This document shows positions 33,373-42,061 of a stretch of DNA of 64,000 bases, piece by piece. Source of the stretch: Bacillota bacterium (GTDB lineage Bacteria > Bacillota > Clostridia > Acetivibrionales > DSM-1351); assembly GCA_023460955.1 (NCBI GenBank), contig JAEWOH010000040.1, forward strand, positions 18,574 to 82,573, written 5' to 3'. A program made the translations under genes and the position numbers. Numbering within the stretch: the stretch's first letter is position 1; every line of letters begins with the position of its first letter. Under the pieces are notes generated by a model. It had not been told where the DNA came from. It ran no database searches and saw nothing but the letters and a program-made list of their open reading frames with translations.

Positions 33373-34632
33373 TTACTTTCTTCCAATGTCTTTTCTGTAA
33401 TGCATACCTTCAAAGTTAACTTTCTCAATACCTGCATAAGCTTTTGCAATGGCTTTTTCCATATTCTCTTCAACTGCTGTAACGCCCAGGACTCTTCCGC
33501 CGGCTGTATAGAACTTACCGTCCTTGTAAGAGGTTCCTGCATGGAATATAATTGTGTTTTCATCTGCTTCTGCAGCTTCCAAACCGCTGATTTCAACGCC
33601 GGTAGGATACTTTCCGGGATACCCTCCCGAGGCTGCTATAACACATACAGCCGCGTTGTCGTTCCACTCAATCTTGATGTCAGCAAGCTTCTCATCAATG
33701 ATGGCATTAAAGATATCTAATAAATCAGTTTTGAGCCTTGGAAGCACGACCTGAGTTTCAGGATCTCCAAAACGAGCGTTGTACTCTAGCACCTTCGGCC
33801 CATCCTTTGTGAGCATAAGGCCAAAGTATAATATTCCTTTAAATTTGCGGCCTTCCTTATTCATTGCCTCAATAGTAGGTATGTAAATATCTTTCATGCA
33901 CTGTTCGGCAAGCTTGCTGTCATATAGCTTGCTTGGTGAGAAGGTCCCCATGCCACCTGTGTTTGGCCCCTGATCGCGGTCAAATACACGCTTGTGATCC
34001 TGCGAGGAAACCATAGGTACAACTGTCTTTCCATCGGTAAACGCCAATATGGATACTTCAGGACCTTCGATGAATTCTTCAATGACTACTCTGTTTCCAG
34101 CTGCTCCGAATACTTTATCGGTCATAATATCCTTTACGGCAGCTTTCGCTTCAGCTATGGATTGGGCGATTATAACACCTTTTCCAAGAGCAAGGCCATC
34201 AGCCTTAACCACAATAGGTGCGCTGCAGGTATCAAGGTACCTGAGAGCTTCGTCACTGGCTTCAAACACTGCATAGCCTGCTGTAGGAATGTTGTATTTC
34301 TTCATCAAATCCTTAGAAAAGGCTTTACTGCCTTCAATTATTGCTGCGGCCTTGGCAGGTCCGAAGGCACGGATACCTGCAGTCTCAAGTGCATCCACCA
34401 TTCCGGCTACCAATGGATCATCGGGAGCTACCATTACAAAATCTATTTTATGTTCCTTTGAAAAATTAACTACACCTTCAATATCTGTAGCCTTAATGGG
34501 AACACAGGTTGCCAGCTTGGATATACCACCGTTTCCGGGGGCACAAAACAGCTCATCTATTTCAGGGTTTTGTTTGAGCTTCCATATTATAGCATGCTCT
34601 CTGCCTCCCCCTCCAACTACTAAAACTTTCAT
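33373..34632 (-). CDS. purD: Phosphoribosylamine-glycine ligase (GARS)
   Basis: A 419-aa ATP-grasp enzyme. VLVVGGGGREHAIIWKL starts the N-domain, APDDPLVAGMVDALE and VVKADGLALGKGVI lie in the ATP-grasp, and YNARFGDPETQVVLPRL supplies the metal-binding Glu/Asn. It makes GAR from phosphoribosylamine, glycine and ATP, step 2 of purine synthesis. The start is the ATG at 34632, six bases after GGAGG; the longer frame to 34647 has no SD. It is the last gene of purE-F-M-N-H-D. Confidence 0.97.
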   Translation of the reverse strand: MKVLVVGGGGREHAIIWKLKQNPEIDELFCAPGNGGISKLATCVPIKATDIEGVVNFSKEHKIDFVMVAPDDPLVAGMVDALETAGIRAFGPAKAAAIIEGSKAFSKDLMKKYNIPTAGYAVFEASDEALRYLDTCSAPIVVKADGLALGKGVIIAQSIAEAKAAVKDIMTDKVFGAAGNRVVIEEFIEGPEVSILAFTDGKTVVPMVSSQDHKRVFDRDQGPNTGGMGTFSPSKLYDSKLAEQCMKDIYIPTIEAMNKEGRKFKGILYFGLMLTKDGPKVLEYNARFGDPETQVVLPRLKTDLLDIFNAIIDEKLADIKIEWNDNAAVCVIAASGGYPGKYPTGVEISGLEAAEADENTIIFHAGTSYKDGKFYTAGGRVLGVTAVEENMEKAIAKAYAGIEKVNFEGMHYRKDIGRK

Positions 34633-34705
34633 AAAGTACCTCCACAAGAGACTTTTAATTTATATCAGACAAACTTTGGAGGCTCATAAGAGCCTCCCAG
34701 TTATT

Positions 34706-36250
34706 TTAGTGCTTGAAATGTCTCATTCCTGTGAACACCATAGCTATTCCATGCTTGTTGCAGGCGTCAATTGACTTCTGGTCGTTCACCGAGCCGCCCG
34801 GCTGTATAATTGCCCTGATTCCTGCTGCCGCAGCTGTTTCAACACAATCTTCAAAAGGAAAGAATGCATCCGAAGCCATAACTGAACCCTGAGATCTTTC
34901 TCCTGCATAGTCAATAGCTATTCTTGTAGCTACGATCCTGTTAGTTTGACCTGGTCCTACACCAATTGTCTGACTACCTTTAGCTAGAGCTATTGCATTT
35001 GATTTTGTATGCTTAACAACCTTCATTGCAAATACTAAATCCTTCATTTGCTCTTCTGTAGGTTTTACATCTGTAACACACTTGAGGTCTTCCTCATTAA
35101 ACAGCCTACTGTTATGCTTTTGAACAAGAAGCCCTCCAACAACCTTCTTCATCTCAAGAGTGTCTGAAGGCACTTTTTCTTCAATTCCTTCGAGCTTTAA
35201 AAGTCTGATGTTCTTCTTTTGAGAAAGTATTGCAAAAGCTTCATCAGAGAAGGCAGGAGCAACAACTATTTCAACAAATATCTTGTTTATTTCTTCAGCG
35301 GTTTTTGCATCAATTTCTCTGTTAGCTGCAATGATTCCACCGAAAATAGAAACAGGGTCTGATTCATAGGCTCTCAGGTATGCTTCATGTATAGTTGCCG
35401 CACTGCCTACACCGCATGGGTTCGTATGCTTAACAGCGACTACTGTCGGTTCATCAAATTCTTTTACCAGCTCGATTGCACCGTTTGTATCATTTATATT
35501 ATTATAGGATAATTCCTTACCGTGGAGCTGTACTGCGCTTGGCAGAACGCCTCTGTTTGCTCCGACTTCCTTATAGAAAACTGCCTTTTGGTGAGGATTC
35601 TCACCATACCGCATATCTTGAACCTTTTCGAAGGTAAGTGACAGAGTTTCAGGAAAATCAATATCTCCGAGAGTATCTCTAAGGTATTTTGCAATTAAGG
35701 TATCATAGTGACTTGTGTGTTCAAAAACCTTGTAAGCAAGTCTAAATTTTGTCTTTACACTTACATCACCGGTTTCATCTAATTCGGAAAGTACTTTTTG
35801 ATAGTCAGAAGGATCTACTACAACAGCAACATCCTGATAGTTTTTTGCAGCCGCTCTGAGCATTGTCGGACCACCGATATCAATATTTTCTATGGCCTCC
35901 TCCAGCTCAACATTACCCTTGAGAATAGTCTGCTTAAAGGGGTAAAGATTAATAACAACTATATCTATAGTCTCTACTCCAAGCTCTTTGATTTGCTTCA
36001 TGTGCTCCTCATTGCTTCTTATAGCAAGCAGTCCGGCATGAACCTTTGGATGAAGTGTTTTTACTCTTCCGTCCAGACATTCAGGAAAACCAGTAACATC
36101 CGATATGTTGATAACCTTTAATCCGGCGTCAGATAATGTTTTGTAAGTTCCACCGGTGGAGATTATCTCCACACCCTTTGCTGCCAATGCAGAAGCAAAT
36201 TCCACAATACCTGTCTTATCTGATACGCTGATTAATGCACGCTTAATCAT
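34706..36250 (-). CDS. purH: Bifunctional AICAR transformylase/IMP cyclohydrolase
   Basis: A 514-aa PurH. The N-terminal IMP cyclohydrolase (MIKRALISVSDKTGIVEFA, STGGTYKTL, PECLDGRVKTLHPKVHAG) covers residues 1-195. The transformylase with the catalytic KHTNPCG and the C-terminal SDAFFPFEDCVETAAAAGI completes the last two steps to IMP. The start is the ATG at 36250 (GGAGG eight bases upstream) rather than the in-frame codon at 36265, which overlaps the SD. It stands between purN and purD. Confidence 0.97.
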   Translation of the reverse strand: MIKRALISVSDKTGIVEFASALAAKGVEIISTGGTYKTLSDAGLKVINISDVTGFPECLDGRVKTLHPKVHAGLLAIRSNEEHMKQIKELGVETIDIVVINLYPFKQTILKGNVELEEAIENIDIGGPTMLRAAAKNYQDVAVVVDPSDYQKVLSELDETGDVSVKTKFRLAYKVFEHTSHYDTLIAKYLRDTLGDIDFPETLSLTFEKVQDMRYGENPHQKAVFYKEVGANRGVLPSAVQLHGKELSYNNINDTNGAIELVKEFDEPTVVAVKHTNPCGVGSAATIHEAYLRAYESDPVSIFGGIIAANREIDAKTAEEINKIFVEIVVAPAFSDEAFAILSQKKNIRLLKLEGIEEKVPSDTLEMKKVVGGLLVQKHNSRLFNEEDLKCVTDVKPTEEQMKDLVFAMKVVKHTKSNAIALAKGSQTIGVGPGQTNRIVATRIAIDYAGERSQGSVMASDAFFPFEDCVETAAAAGIRAIIQPGGSVNDQKSIDACNKHGIAMVFTGMRHFKH

Positions 36251-36327
36251 AAAACTATCCTCCAATCAATATATAAAAAATTAAAATTAACTCACAAAAT
36301 TAAGATTACATTTTACAGGTCTAACCT

Positions 36328-36960
36328 TTACTGAGGCTGAATTATCTTTACTTTCTTTCCCTCAATAACAAGGCGATTTTCTGCATAGAGTTTTATTGCC
36401 TCCGGCAGAATCTCCCATTCCGCCTGTTCCATTACTCTTTTTTGAAGTGTTTCAGGAGTATCATCTTCTTCAACTTCAACTGCTTTTTGTAGAATAATCG
36501 GGCCGGCATCAGTCTCAAGCTCAACAAAATGTACTGTGGCTCCAGTGACCTTAACTCCACTGTCGAGAACACTACGGTGCGGAATTATACCATAAAAACC
36601 CTTTCCACAAAATGCAGGAATCAAGGACGGGTGAATATTGATTACTCTGTTTGCATAAGCTCTGTTGAAGCTATCTCCTAATATAGACAAAAAACCCGCC
36701 ATTACTACCAGGTCAACCCTATACTCTTTGAAGTGAGCTATAAGTGCTTCGTCGTACTGGTCAATATTCTCAAACGCCTTTCTTGAGATAACAGTTCCGT
36801 TAATTCCATGCTTTTTTGCCCTTTCCAGTGCAAAAACTTCAGGCTTGCTGGATACAACTGTCACTATTTCAGCTTGTTTAATGTAACCGCTGTCTATTTT
36901 ATCAATAATGGCTTGGAGATTAGAACCTCCTCCAGATACCAAAACACCAATTCTAAGCAT
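36328..36960 (-). CDS. purN: Phosphoribosylglycinamide formyltransferase
   Basis: A 210-aa GAR transformylase: VLVSGGGSNLQAIIDKI binds the phosphate, MAGFLSIL and INIHPSLIPAFCGKGFYG hold the catalytic Asn/His pair, and TVHFVELETDAGPIILQ follows. It uses 10-formyl-THF to formylate GAR. The GGAGG site is seven bases before ATG. Position between purM and purH matches the operon order of many Firmicutes. Confidence 0.97.
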   Translation of the reverse strand: MLRIGVLVSGGGSNLQAIIDKIDSGYIKQAEIVTVVSSKPEVFALERAKKHGINGTVISRKAFENIDQYDEALIAHFKEYRVDLVVMAGFLSILGDSFNRAYANRVINIHPSLIPAFCGKGFYGIIPHRSVLDSGVKVTGATVHFVELETDAGPIILQKAVEVEEDDTPETLQKRVMEQAEWEILPEAIKLYAENRLVIEGKKVKIIQPQ

Positions 36961-37028
36961 TTATGCCTCCAAAACACAATCTAATAGTATGATTGTTTTG
37001 TAATTATAACAATTCAAGACAAATAAGC

Positions 37029-38051
37029 TTACAGGATATCCACACCTGCATCACCTTCTGATATATATCCCATAATATATGCCGCTTCACCTTGGGACTT
37101 AAGGTATTCGACAATCTCCTCTGCCTTTTCACTGTCAACTGCCATTACCAGACCGATTCCCATATTAAAAGTATTATAGATATCTCCATCCTGCATATTA
37201 CCTAATTCTCTAAGGAGTTCAAATATCGGAAGAACAGGCCAGGTCCCCTTTTGAATATTAACTTTTAAACCTTCGGGCACCATTCTTGGAATATTTTCAA
37301 TGAAGCCCCCGCCGGTAATATGAGAAATTCCCTTTATTTCATATTTCTGAATTAAATCCAGTGCAGTCTTAACGTAAATCCTTGTAGGCTTGAGCAGCTC
37401 TTCTCCAAGTGTGCAGCCTAACTTCTGAACATATTCATTTAAGTTCTTTTCTGTCGGATTGATTAATTTTCTAACCAAAGAGTATCCGTTACTGTGGATA
37501 CCTGATGAAGGAAGTCCTATAAGCTTGTCTCCTGCTTTAATCTTCTTTCCGTCGATTATCTTTTTCTTGTCAACTATACCTACCGTAAAGCCGGCCAAAT
37601 CATATTCATCAACAGGGTAGAAGCCAGGCATTTCGGCTGTTTCCCCGCCTATTAGTGAGCATCCGGACATTACGCAACCCTCTGCGACTCCTTTTACTAT
37701 TTCAGCAACTTTTTCCGGATAATTCTTGCCAACAGCAACATAATCAAGAAAGAATAGAGGTTCAGCTCCGCTGCAGACAATATCATTAACACACATAGCT
37801 ACACAGTCAATGCCTACAGTATCATGCTTATTTAGTAAAAAGGCCATTTTAAGCTTTGTACCTACTCCATCAGTTCCGGATACCAGCACAGGTTCTTCAT
37901 ATTTTGATTTATCAAGGCTGAATAATCCTCCAAAGCCTCCCAGTTCAGTCATAACCTCAGGTCTGAATGTTCTCTTTACATGGTTTTTCATAAGTTTTAC
38001 CGCTTCATAACCTGCTTCAACATCTACACCTGCATCTCTGTAAGTGGTCAT
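37029..38051 (-). CDS. purM: Phosphoribosylformylglycinamidine cyclo-ligase (AIRS)
   Basis: A 340-aa PurM: TYRDAGVDVEAGYEAV, then the ATP-binding glycine-rich segment PVLVSGTDGVGTKLKMA, the MCVNDIVCSGAEPLFFLDY loop and GGGFIENIPRM. It closes FGAM to AIR. The ATG at 38051 has GGAGG; the in-frame ATG at 38063 overlaps the SD (ATGGAGG). A palindrome CGCTG/CAGCG (38066-38080) lies just before the SD. Confidence 0.97.
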   Translation of the reverse strand: MTTYRDAGVDVEAGYEAVKLMKNHVKRTFRPEVMTELGGFGGLFSLDKSKYEEPVLVSGTDGVGTKLKMAFLLNKHDTVGIDCVAMCVNDIVCSGAEPLFFLDYVAVGKNYPEKVAEIVKGVAEGCVMSGCSLIGGETAEMPGFYPVDEYDLAGFTVGIVDKKKIIDGKKIKAGDKLIGLPSSGIHSNGYSLVRKLINPTEKNLNEYVQKLGCTLGEELLKPTRIYVKTALDLIQKYEIKGISHITGGGFIENIPRMVPEGLKVNIQKGTWPVLPIFELLRELGNMQDGDIYNTFNMGIGLVMAVDSEKAEEIVEYLKSQGEAAYIMGYISEGDAGVDIL

Positions 38052-38173
38052 TTCGCCCTCCATCCCGCTGCTTTACAGCGTTATTATCTTATTCATATAT
38101 ATCCAAAGACTTCTAACGTAATTTCTACTATTCAATCAGATAAATATAATGCTTAAATTATTCTTGCTTTTCA

Positions 38174-39637
38174 TTAACAACCACAGCTGAACTTATCTCC
38201 TTCGGCCGGTACCTCTATTGGGTAATTTCCTGTCAGACAGGCAACACAAAAATCTCTTTTTGAGCCTACAGGAGTCTGTACCAAACCTTCAAGACTTAAG
38301 TATCCCAGAGAATCGGCACAAATCATCTCCCTGATTTCTTCTACTGAAAGTTTATCTGCAACCAGTTCTTTTCTGGAAGATATGTCAATACCGAAATAGC
38401 ATGGGAACTTAAGCGGAGGTGAGCTTACTCTCATATGAACTTCCTTAGCTCCTGCTTTTTTTAGTATTTTGACTATTCTTCTGGTTGTTGTGCCCCTTAC
38501 AATTGAATCATCTATAATTACTACTCTTTTACCTTCAATGGTCTTTTTAATGGCATTGTGTTTAATTCTTACCGCCACTTCTCTCATACCCTGGCTAGGC
38601 TGAATAAATGTTCTTCCAACATATCTGTTCTTTACTATGCCTTCACCATATGGGATTCCGGTCTGCTTTGAAAAGCCGATGGCAGCAGAAATACCTGAGT
38701 CAGGTACACCAATAACAACATCTGCCTCTACCGGGTGCTCAATTGCAAGACGTTTTCCCGCTTCATATCTTGACTGCTGAACGCTTGCGCCGTCTATTAC
38801 GCTATCAGGTCTTGCAAAATAAACAAATTCAAAAATACAAAGCTTTGTATCCTTTTCATTGATAACTTGAATAGATTTTATTTCATTATTTTCAATTGTT
38901 ACGATTTCGCCGGGTTCAATATCTCTGATAAAATCAGCATTGACTGCATCAAGTGCACATGATTCGGAAGCAATCACATAAGCCGATGAAGTCTTTCCGA
39001 TACATAAAGGCCTTATACCATAGGGATCTCTTACAGCCAACATTTTGTTGCCCGTCATCACAATCAGCCCATAGGAACCTTTTACATCCTTCATCATTTT
39101 TTCAATTGCTTCTTCAATAGTTTCAGAAGTGATACTATGCTTTGTTATAAGATTAACCAATACTTCGGTATCATTTGTGGTTTGAAAAATTGTACCGCTA
39201 TCCTCCATCTGTTCTCTAAGAATAGATGCGTTTACTATATTACCGTTATGTGCAAGGGCAATCTGCCCGTTTCTCGACCTGACAACTATAGGCTGAGCGT
39301 TTTCCCTCCTGCTGGCGCCGGTGGTGGAATATCTTACATGTCCCACAGCCATTGTACCGTGAAGATGTGTTAAAAGTACCTTGTCAAAAATCTCCGGAAC
39401 CAGACCCATATCCTTATGGAATACGATAGTTTCCTTGTCACTTACTGCAATACCGGCGCTTTCCTGTCCCCTGTGCTGAAGTGAATACAGTCCGTAGTAA
39501 GTCATTTCTGCCACGTCCAAATCACTGTTATCAGTAGAATATATCCCGAATACTCCGCATTCTTCGTGCATTTTGTCCATTCTGTCATCAAAGCAGTCCA
39601 GGTTTTCGCATTGTAAGCATTGCCCTAATTCACACAT
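38174..39637 (-). CDS. purF: Amidophosphoribosyltransferase with Cys-rich propeptide
   Basis: A 487-aa PurF. The nucleophile is Cys27 (HEECGVFGIYS), exposed after removal of a propeptide. The glutaminase domain has GLYSLQHRGQESAGI and GHVRYSTTG; the PRTase site is VVIIDDSIVRGTTTRR. Cysteines in KFPCYFGID and DFCVACLTGNYP are those of the Fe-S-containing Bacillus type. The propeptide is unusually long, 26 residues, with Cys at 2, 7, 10 and 15; AAGGAG lies seven bases before the first ATG and no SD precedes the inner ATGs, so it is probably translated. It makes phosphoribosylamine from PRPP and glutamine, the committed step. Confidence 0.95.
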   Translation of the reverse strand: MCELGQCLQCENLDCFDDRMDKMHEECGVFGIYSTDNSDLDVAEMTYYGLYSLQHRGQESAGIAVSDKETIVFHKDMGLVPEIFDKVLLTHLHGTMAVGHVRYSTTGASRRENAQPIVVRSRNGQIALAHNGNIVNASILREQMEDSGTIFQTTNDTEVLVNLITKHSITSETIEEAIEKMMKDVKGSYGLIVMTGNKMLAVRDPYGIRPLCIGKTSSAYVIASESCALDAVNADFIRDIEPGEIVTIENNEIKSIQVINEKDTKLCIFEFVYFARPDSVIDGASVQQSRYEAGKRLAIEHPVEADVVIGVPDSGISAAIGFSKQTGIPYGEGIVKNRYVGRTFIQPSQGMREVAVRIKHNAIKKTIEGKRVVIIDDSIVRGTTTRRIVKILKKAGAKEVHMRVSSPPLKFPCYFGIDISSRKELVADKLSVEEIREMICADSLGYLSLEGLVQTPVGSKRDFCVACLTGNYPIEVPAEGDKFSCGC

Positions 39638-39709
39638 GAGTAACTCCTTTTTATTGCTTTTGGTTTATTATATTAATTTCCCGTTCTGAATATGGTTGCA
39701 GCTTCTTTA

Positions 39710-40222
39710 CTATATTTCCTCAAGTTTCTTCTGAAGTTCACTATTCTTTTTTTCAACTTTATCAGCAAGGGATTTTTTATAGGCAAGCATTTTGTCTCTT
39801 AATTCGTGGTATCCAACAGACAATATCTGAACTGCAAGAAGTGCGGCATTTTCAGCTCCATCCACCGCAACAGTTGCTACGGGTATGCCTGCAGGCATTT
39901 GAACAATGGAAAGAAGTGAATCCAAACCGTCAAGAGTAGAAGATTTAACTGGAACACCTATTACAGGAATCGGTGTATACGCAGCCAATACTCCGGGAAG
40001 ATGAGCAGCCTTTCCAGCAGCAGCAATTATAACATCTATTCCGTTTTCAACTGCATTTTTAGCAAATTGTGATGCTTTATCGGGTGTTCTGTGGGCCGAG
40101 CAAACCATTACTTCACACTGAATTTCAAAATCCTTCAGAATTTTAATACAACTTTTCATAACTGAAAGGTCTGAATCGCTTCCCATAATTACTGCAACTT
40201 TGGCATCTTTTGAAATACACAT
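39710..40222 (-). CDS. purE: N5-CAIR mutase PurE
   Basis: A 170-aa class I PurE: VAVIMGSDSDLSVMKSCIKIL, VMVCSAHRTPDKASQFA (with the catalytic His) and AAAGKAAHLPGVLAAYTPIPVIGVPVKSS. It moves the carboxyl group of N5-CAIR to make CAIR. The ATG at 40222 is chosen as GGGGGAG lies just before it; an ATG at 40234 overlaps the SD. First gene of the operon, with a promoter at 40390-40417 and an approximately 165-nt leader. A purK gene is not in the window. Confidence 0.95.
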   Translation of the reverse strand: MCISKDAKVAVIMGSDSDLSVMKSCIKILKDFEIQCEVMVCSAHRTPDKASQFAKNAVENGIDVIIAAAGKAAHLPGVLAAYTPIPVIGVPVKSSTLDGLDSLLSIVQMPAGIPVATVAVDGAENAALLAVQILSVGYHELRDKMLAYKKSLADKVEKKNSELQKKLEEI

Positions 40223-40389
40223 ATTCTCCCCCATCTGCGTGGATGCGTAACAGTGAAAACATTAGCTGAAACACATTAAGAAATATCGAATCACTTATCA
40301 GCGCCTACGCCATCTAATTATATAAATTTGATTTATTGTGAACATTTTTATGTTTTTTTAAAAAATCATTCGGTTTCTGATACATTAAT

Positions 40390-40417
40390 ATTATCAGACA
40401 CTAAAGACCATTGTCAA
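40390..40417 (-). promoter_or_regulatory. Sigma-A promoter of the pur operon
   Basis: On the minus strand TTGACA (40412-40417), a 16-bp spacer and GATAAT (40390-40395). It abuts the terminator of the upstream AEC gene. The leader between this and purE (40223-40389) is AT-rich; I found no purine riboswitch in it. Confidence 0.75.
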
Positions 40418-40418
40418 T

Positions 40419-40451
40419 TAAAAAAGCGAACAATTTTTAATTGTCCGCTTT
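40419..40451 (-). terminator. Terminator of the AEC transporter gene
   Basis: A 12-bp stem AAAGCGGACAAT/ATTGTTCGCTTT with one mismatch or G-U, ending on the minus strand in TTTTTT. It lies about 95 bases after the transporter stop. Confidence 0.85.
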
Positions 40452-40546
40452 AAATATTCGGGTTATTTTCAGGATTATCATATTCTATTAATTAATGTTT
40501 TGGCAAATAGTATTAGTAAATATCTTCAATGTTAATTGGTTCCCAG

Positions 40547-41542
40547 CTACAGCGTCAACAAATACACTATCAGCGGCAATGTCAATATGGAAAGTATTGT
40601 TGATATAAATATTCCCTCTGTTGCCGCATTATAATCCGAACCATATTCTAGTGCAAGCGCCGAAACTATTGTTGAAGCAGGCATTGCAAGCTGCAAAACT
40701 ACAATTCTCTTTACAAAAATATTAAAGAAATTTCCTGTGGCTTTAAAAAGCAAGATAGCCAGAACAGGAATTAATATAAGTTTAAACAGCGAATAGACAA
40801 GGTACCTTGCTCTTAAAACAAGATCCTTGATCCCTTCAATTTTAACTGTTGATAAAATAAGACCTATAAATAGCATTGATAAGTAGATTGTAATGTGCCC
40901 CAGATTATAGAATGTTGAGTAAAAAATGTCCCAAACCGATTTATAAACTTCAGTCTCTTCAAATTTAAACACACCTTTTAAAACAATCATAATAAAGCCA
41001 CCTATGAAAGCCAGAGTGTTTGGATTAATAAGGTGGGACAGGTTTTCTTTCCAGTTTTTTGTATTGTGCCTGTTAAAAAGATAAACTCCAAGGGTCCAAA
41101 GAATAGCATCATTGGCTATATTATAGAAAATTGCATACACTATACCCTCATCCCCATACATTGCCTTTAGAAGTGGATACGCCATGAAAATAACATTTCC
41201 GAACATTGATTGTGCGATATAAATGTTCCGGGTTTTCTCACGGATACCCATAAGCTTGCAGGGTCCAAGTGAAATAAAACCTCCAAAAAGAATAAAAACC
41301 ACTCCCATGACAAATATAAAAAAGCCGTTTTTCAGAGTTTGTCCTGTAAATGAGTAGTTTCCCATAGTAGTGAACACAAGAAAAGGCATGGTTATTTTAA
41401 GTATAATTGCCGAGATATATTTATGAGTATTTTCCGGCAGTATTTTTTTCTTACCGGCTATAAAGCCTGTGATTCCAAGTAAGGCTAAAATTAATATCTG
41501 CCTTGAGATTATCTCTATTTCTGTAAATTGTGCAACGTTCAT
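40547..41542 (-). CDS. AEC (auxin efflux carrier) family transporter
   Basis: A 331-aa membrane protein with about ten hydrophobic segments: an N-terminal half (ILALLGITGFIAGKKKILP ...) and a C-terminal half ending in MPASTIVSALALEYGSDYNAATEGIFISTILSILTLPL, the family's conserved end. Bacterial AEC proteins export or import malate, malonate or other organic acids. The substrate is unknown. GGAGG lies seven bases before the ATG. A single gene between the zinc-ribbon protein and the pur operon. Confidence 0.88.
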   Translation of the reverse strand: MNVAQFTEIEIISRQILILALLGITGFIAGKKKILPENTHKYISAIILKITMPFLVFTTMGNYSFTGQTLKNGFFIFVMGVVFILFGGFISLGPCKLMGIREKTRNIYIAQSMFGNVIFMAYPLLKAMYGDEGIVYAIFYNIANDAILWTLGVYLFNRHNTKNWKENLSHLINPNTLAFIGGFIMIVLKGVFKFEETEVYKSVWDIFYSTFYNLGHITIYLSMLFIGLILSTVKIEGIKDLVLRARYLVYSLFKLILIPVLAILLFKATGNFFNIFVKRIVVLQLAMPASTIVSALALEYGSDYNAATEGIFISTILSILTLPLIVYLLTL

Positions 41543-41696
41543 AAATGCCTCCGGTTAATAGAGCGTAATTTTGATACAATGAGTAAAAGCGACCTTTATG
41601 ATCGCTTTAAATAATATCTTAATATTTTATACAGATATTGTCTATATACAACTGATTATAATACTGATTACAGCACTGATTATATTGCAATTCTTA

Positions 41697-41993
41697 CTAC
41701 TCCAATGTAATCCCACATGAAGGGCATTTTTTATCAGCCTCGGCAATTCTTATTCCACAAGCCGGACAGATATCAATTGGAGTATCAAGAATTTCATAGT
41801 TTTGCTGAGCTTCTTCACTGTTATCTGATTGTAACTTTAATTTCTCAGAATTATCTACAAGTATCTTAAGAAGTCTTCTGATTTCTGCAATTTCTTCTGC
41901 CGTCCTTGAGTTGTCAATAGCGGACCGTATAGTCAGAAGGGTTATAACAATACCAATACCGATAAATATTAAATACACACCTGCTCCACTCAT
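41697..41993 (-). CDS. Small membrane-anchored zinc-ribbon protein
   Basis: A 98-aa protein with an N-terminal membrane segment (VYLIFIGIGIVITLLTI), a helical stretch likely to form a coiled coil (about residues 25-70) and a C-terminal zinc ribbon CPACGIRIAEADKKCPSCG. The ribbon would lie in the cytoplasm. No known function. GGGGG stands seven bases before the ATG. It follows modC on the same strand by about 70 bases but need not share its transcript. Confidence 0.75.
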   Translation of the reverse strand: MSGAGVYLIFIGIGIVITLLTIRSAIDNSRTAEEIAEIRRLLKILVDNSEKLKLQSDNSEEAQQNYEILDTPIDICPACGIRIAEADKKCPSCGITLE

Positions 41994-42061
41994 ACTTTTG
42001 CCCCCACATTTTTTCTAATGAAAATATAACATATTTTCAACAGTTTTCGCAATTATTTAAC

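Noticed and set aside
33994..34461. 155-codon open frame on the plus strand opposite purD
   Set aside because: Antisense shadow of a conserved gene; composition is that of reversed purD codons.
40223..40389. Purine riboswitch in the purE leader
   Set aside because: The conserved core of the guanine/adenine aptamer is not present.
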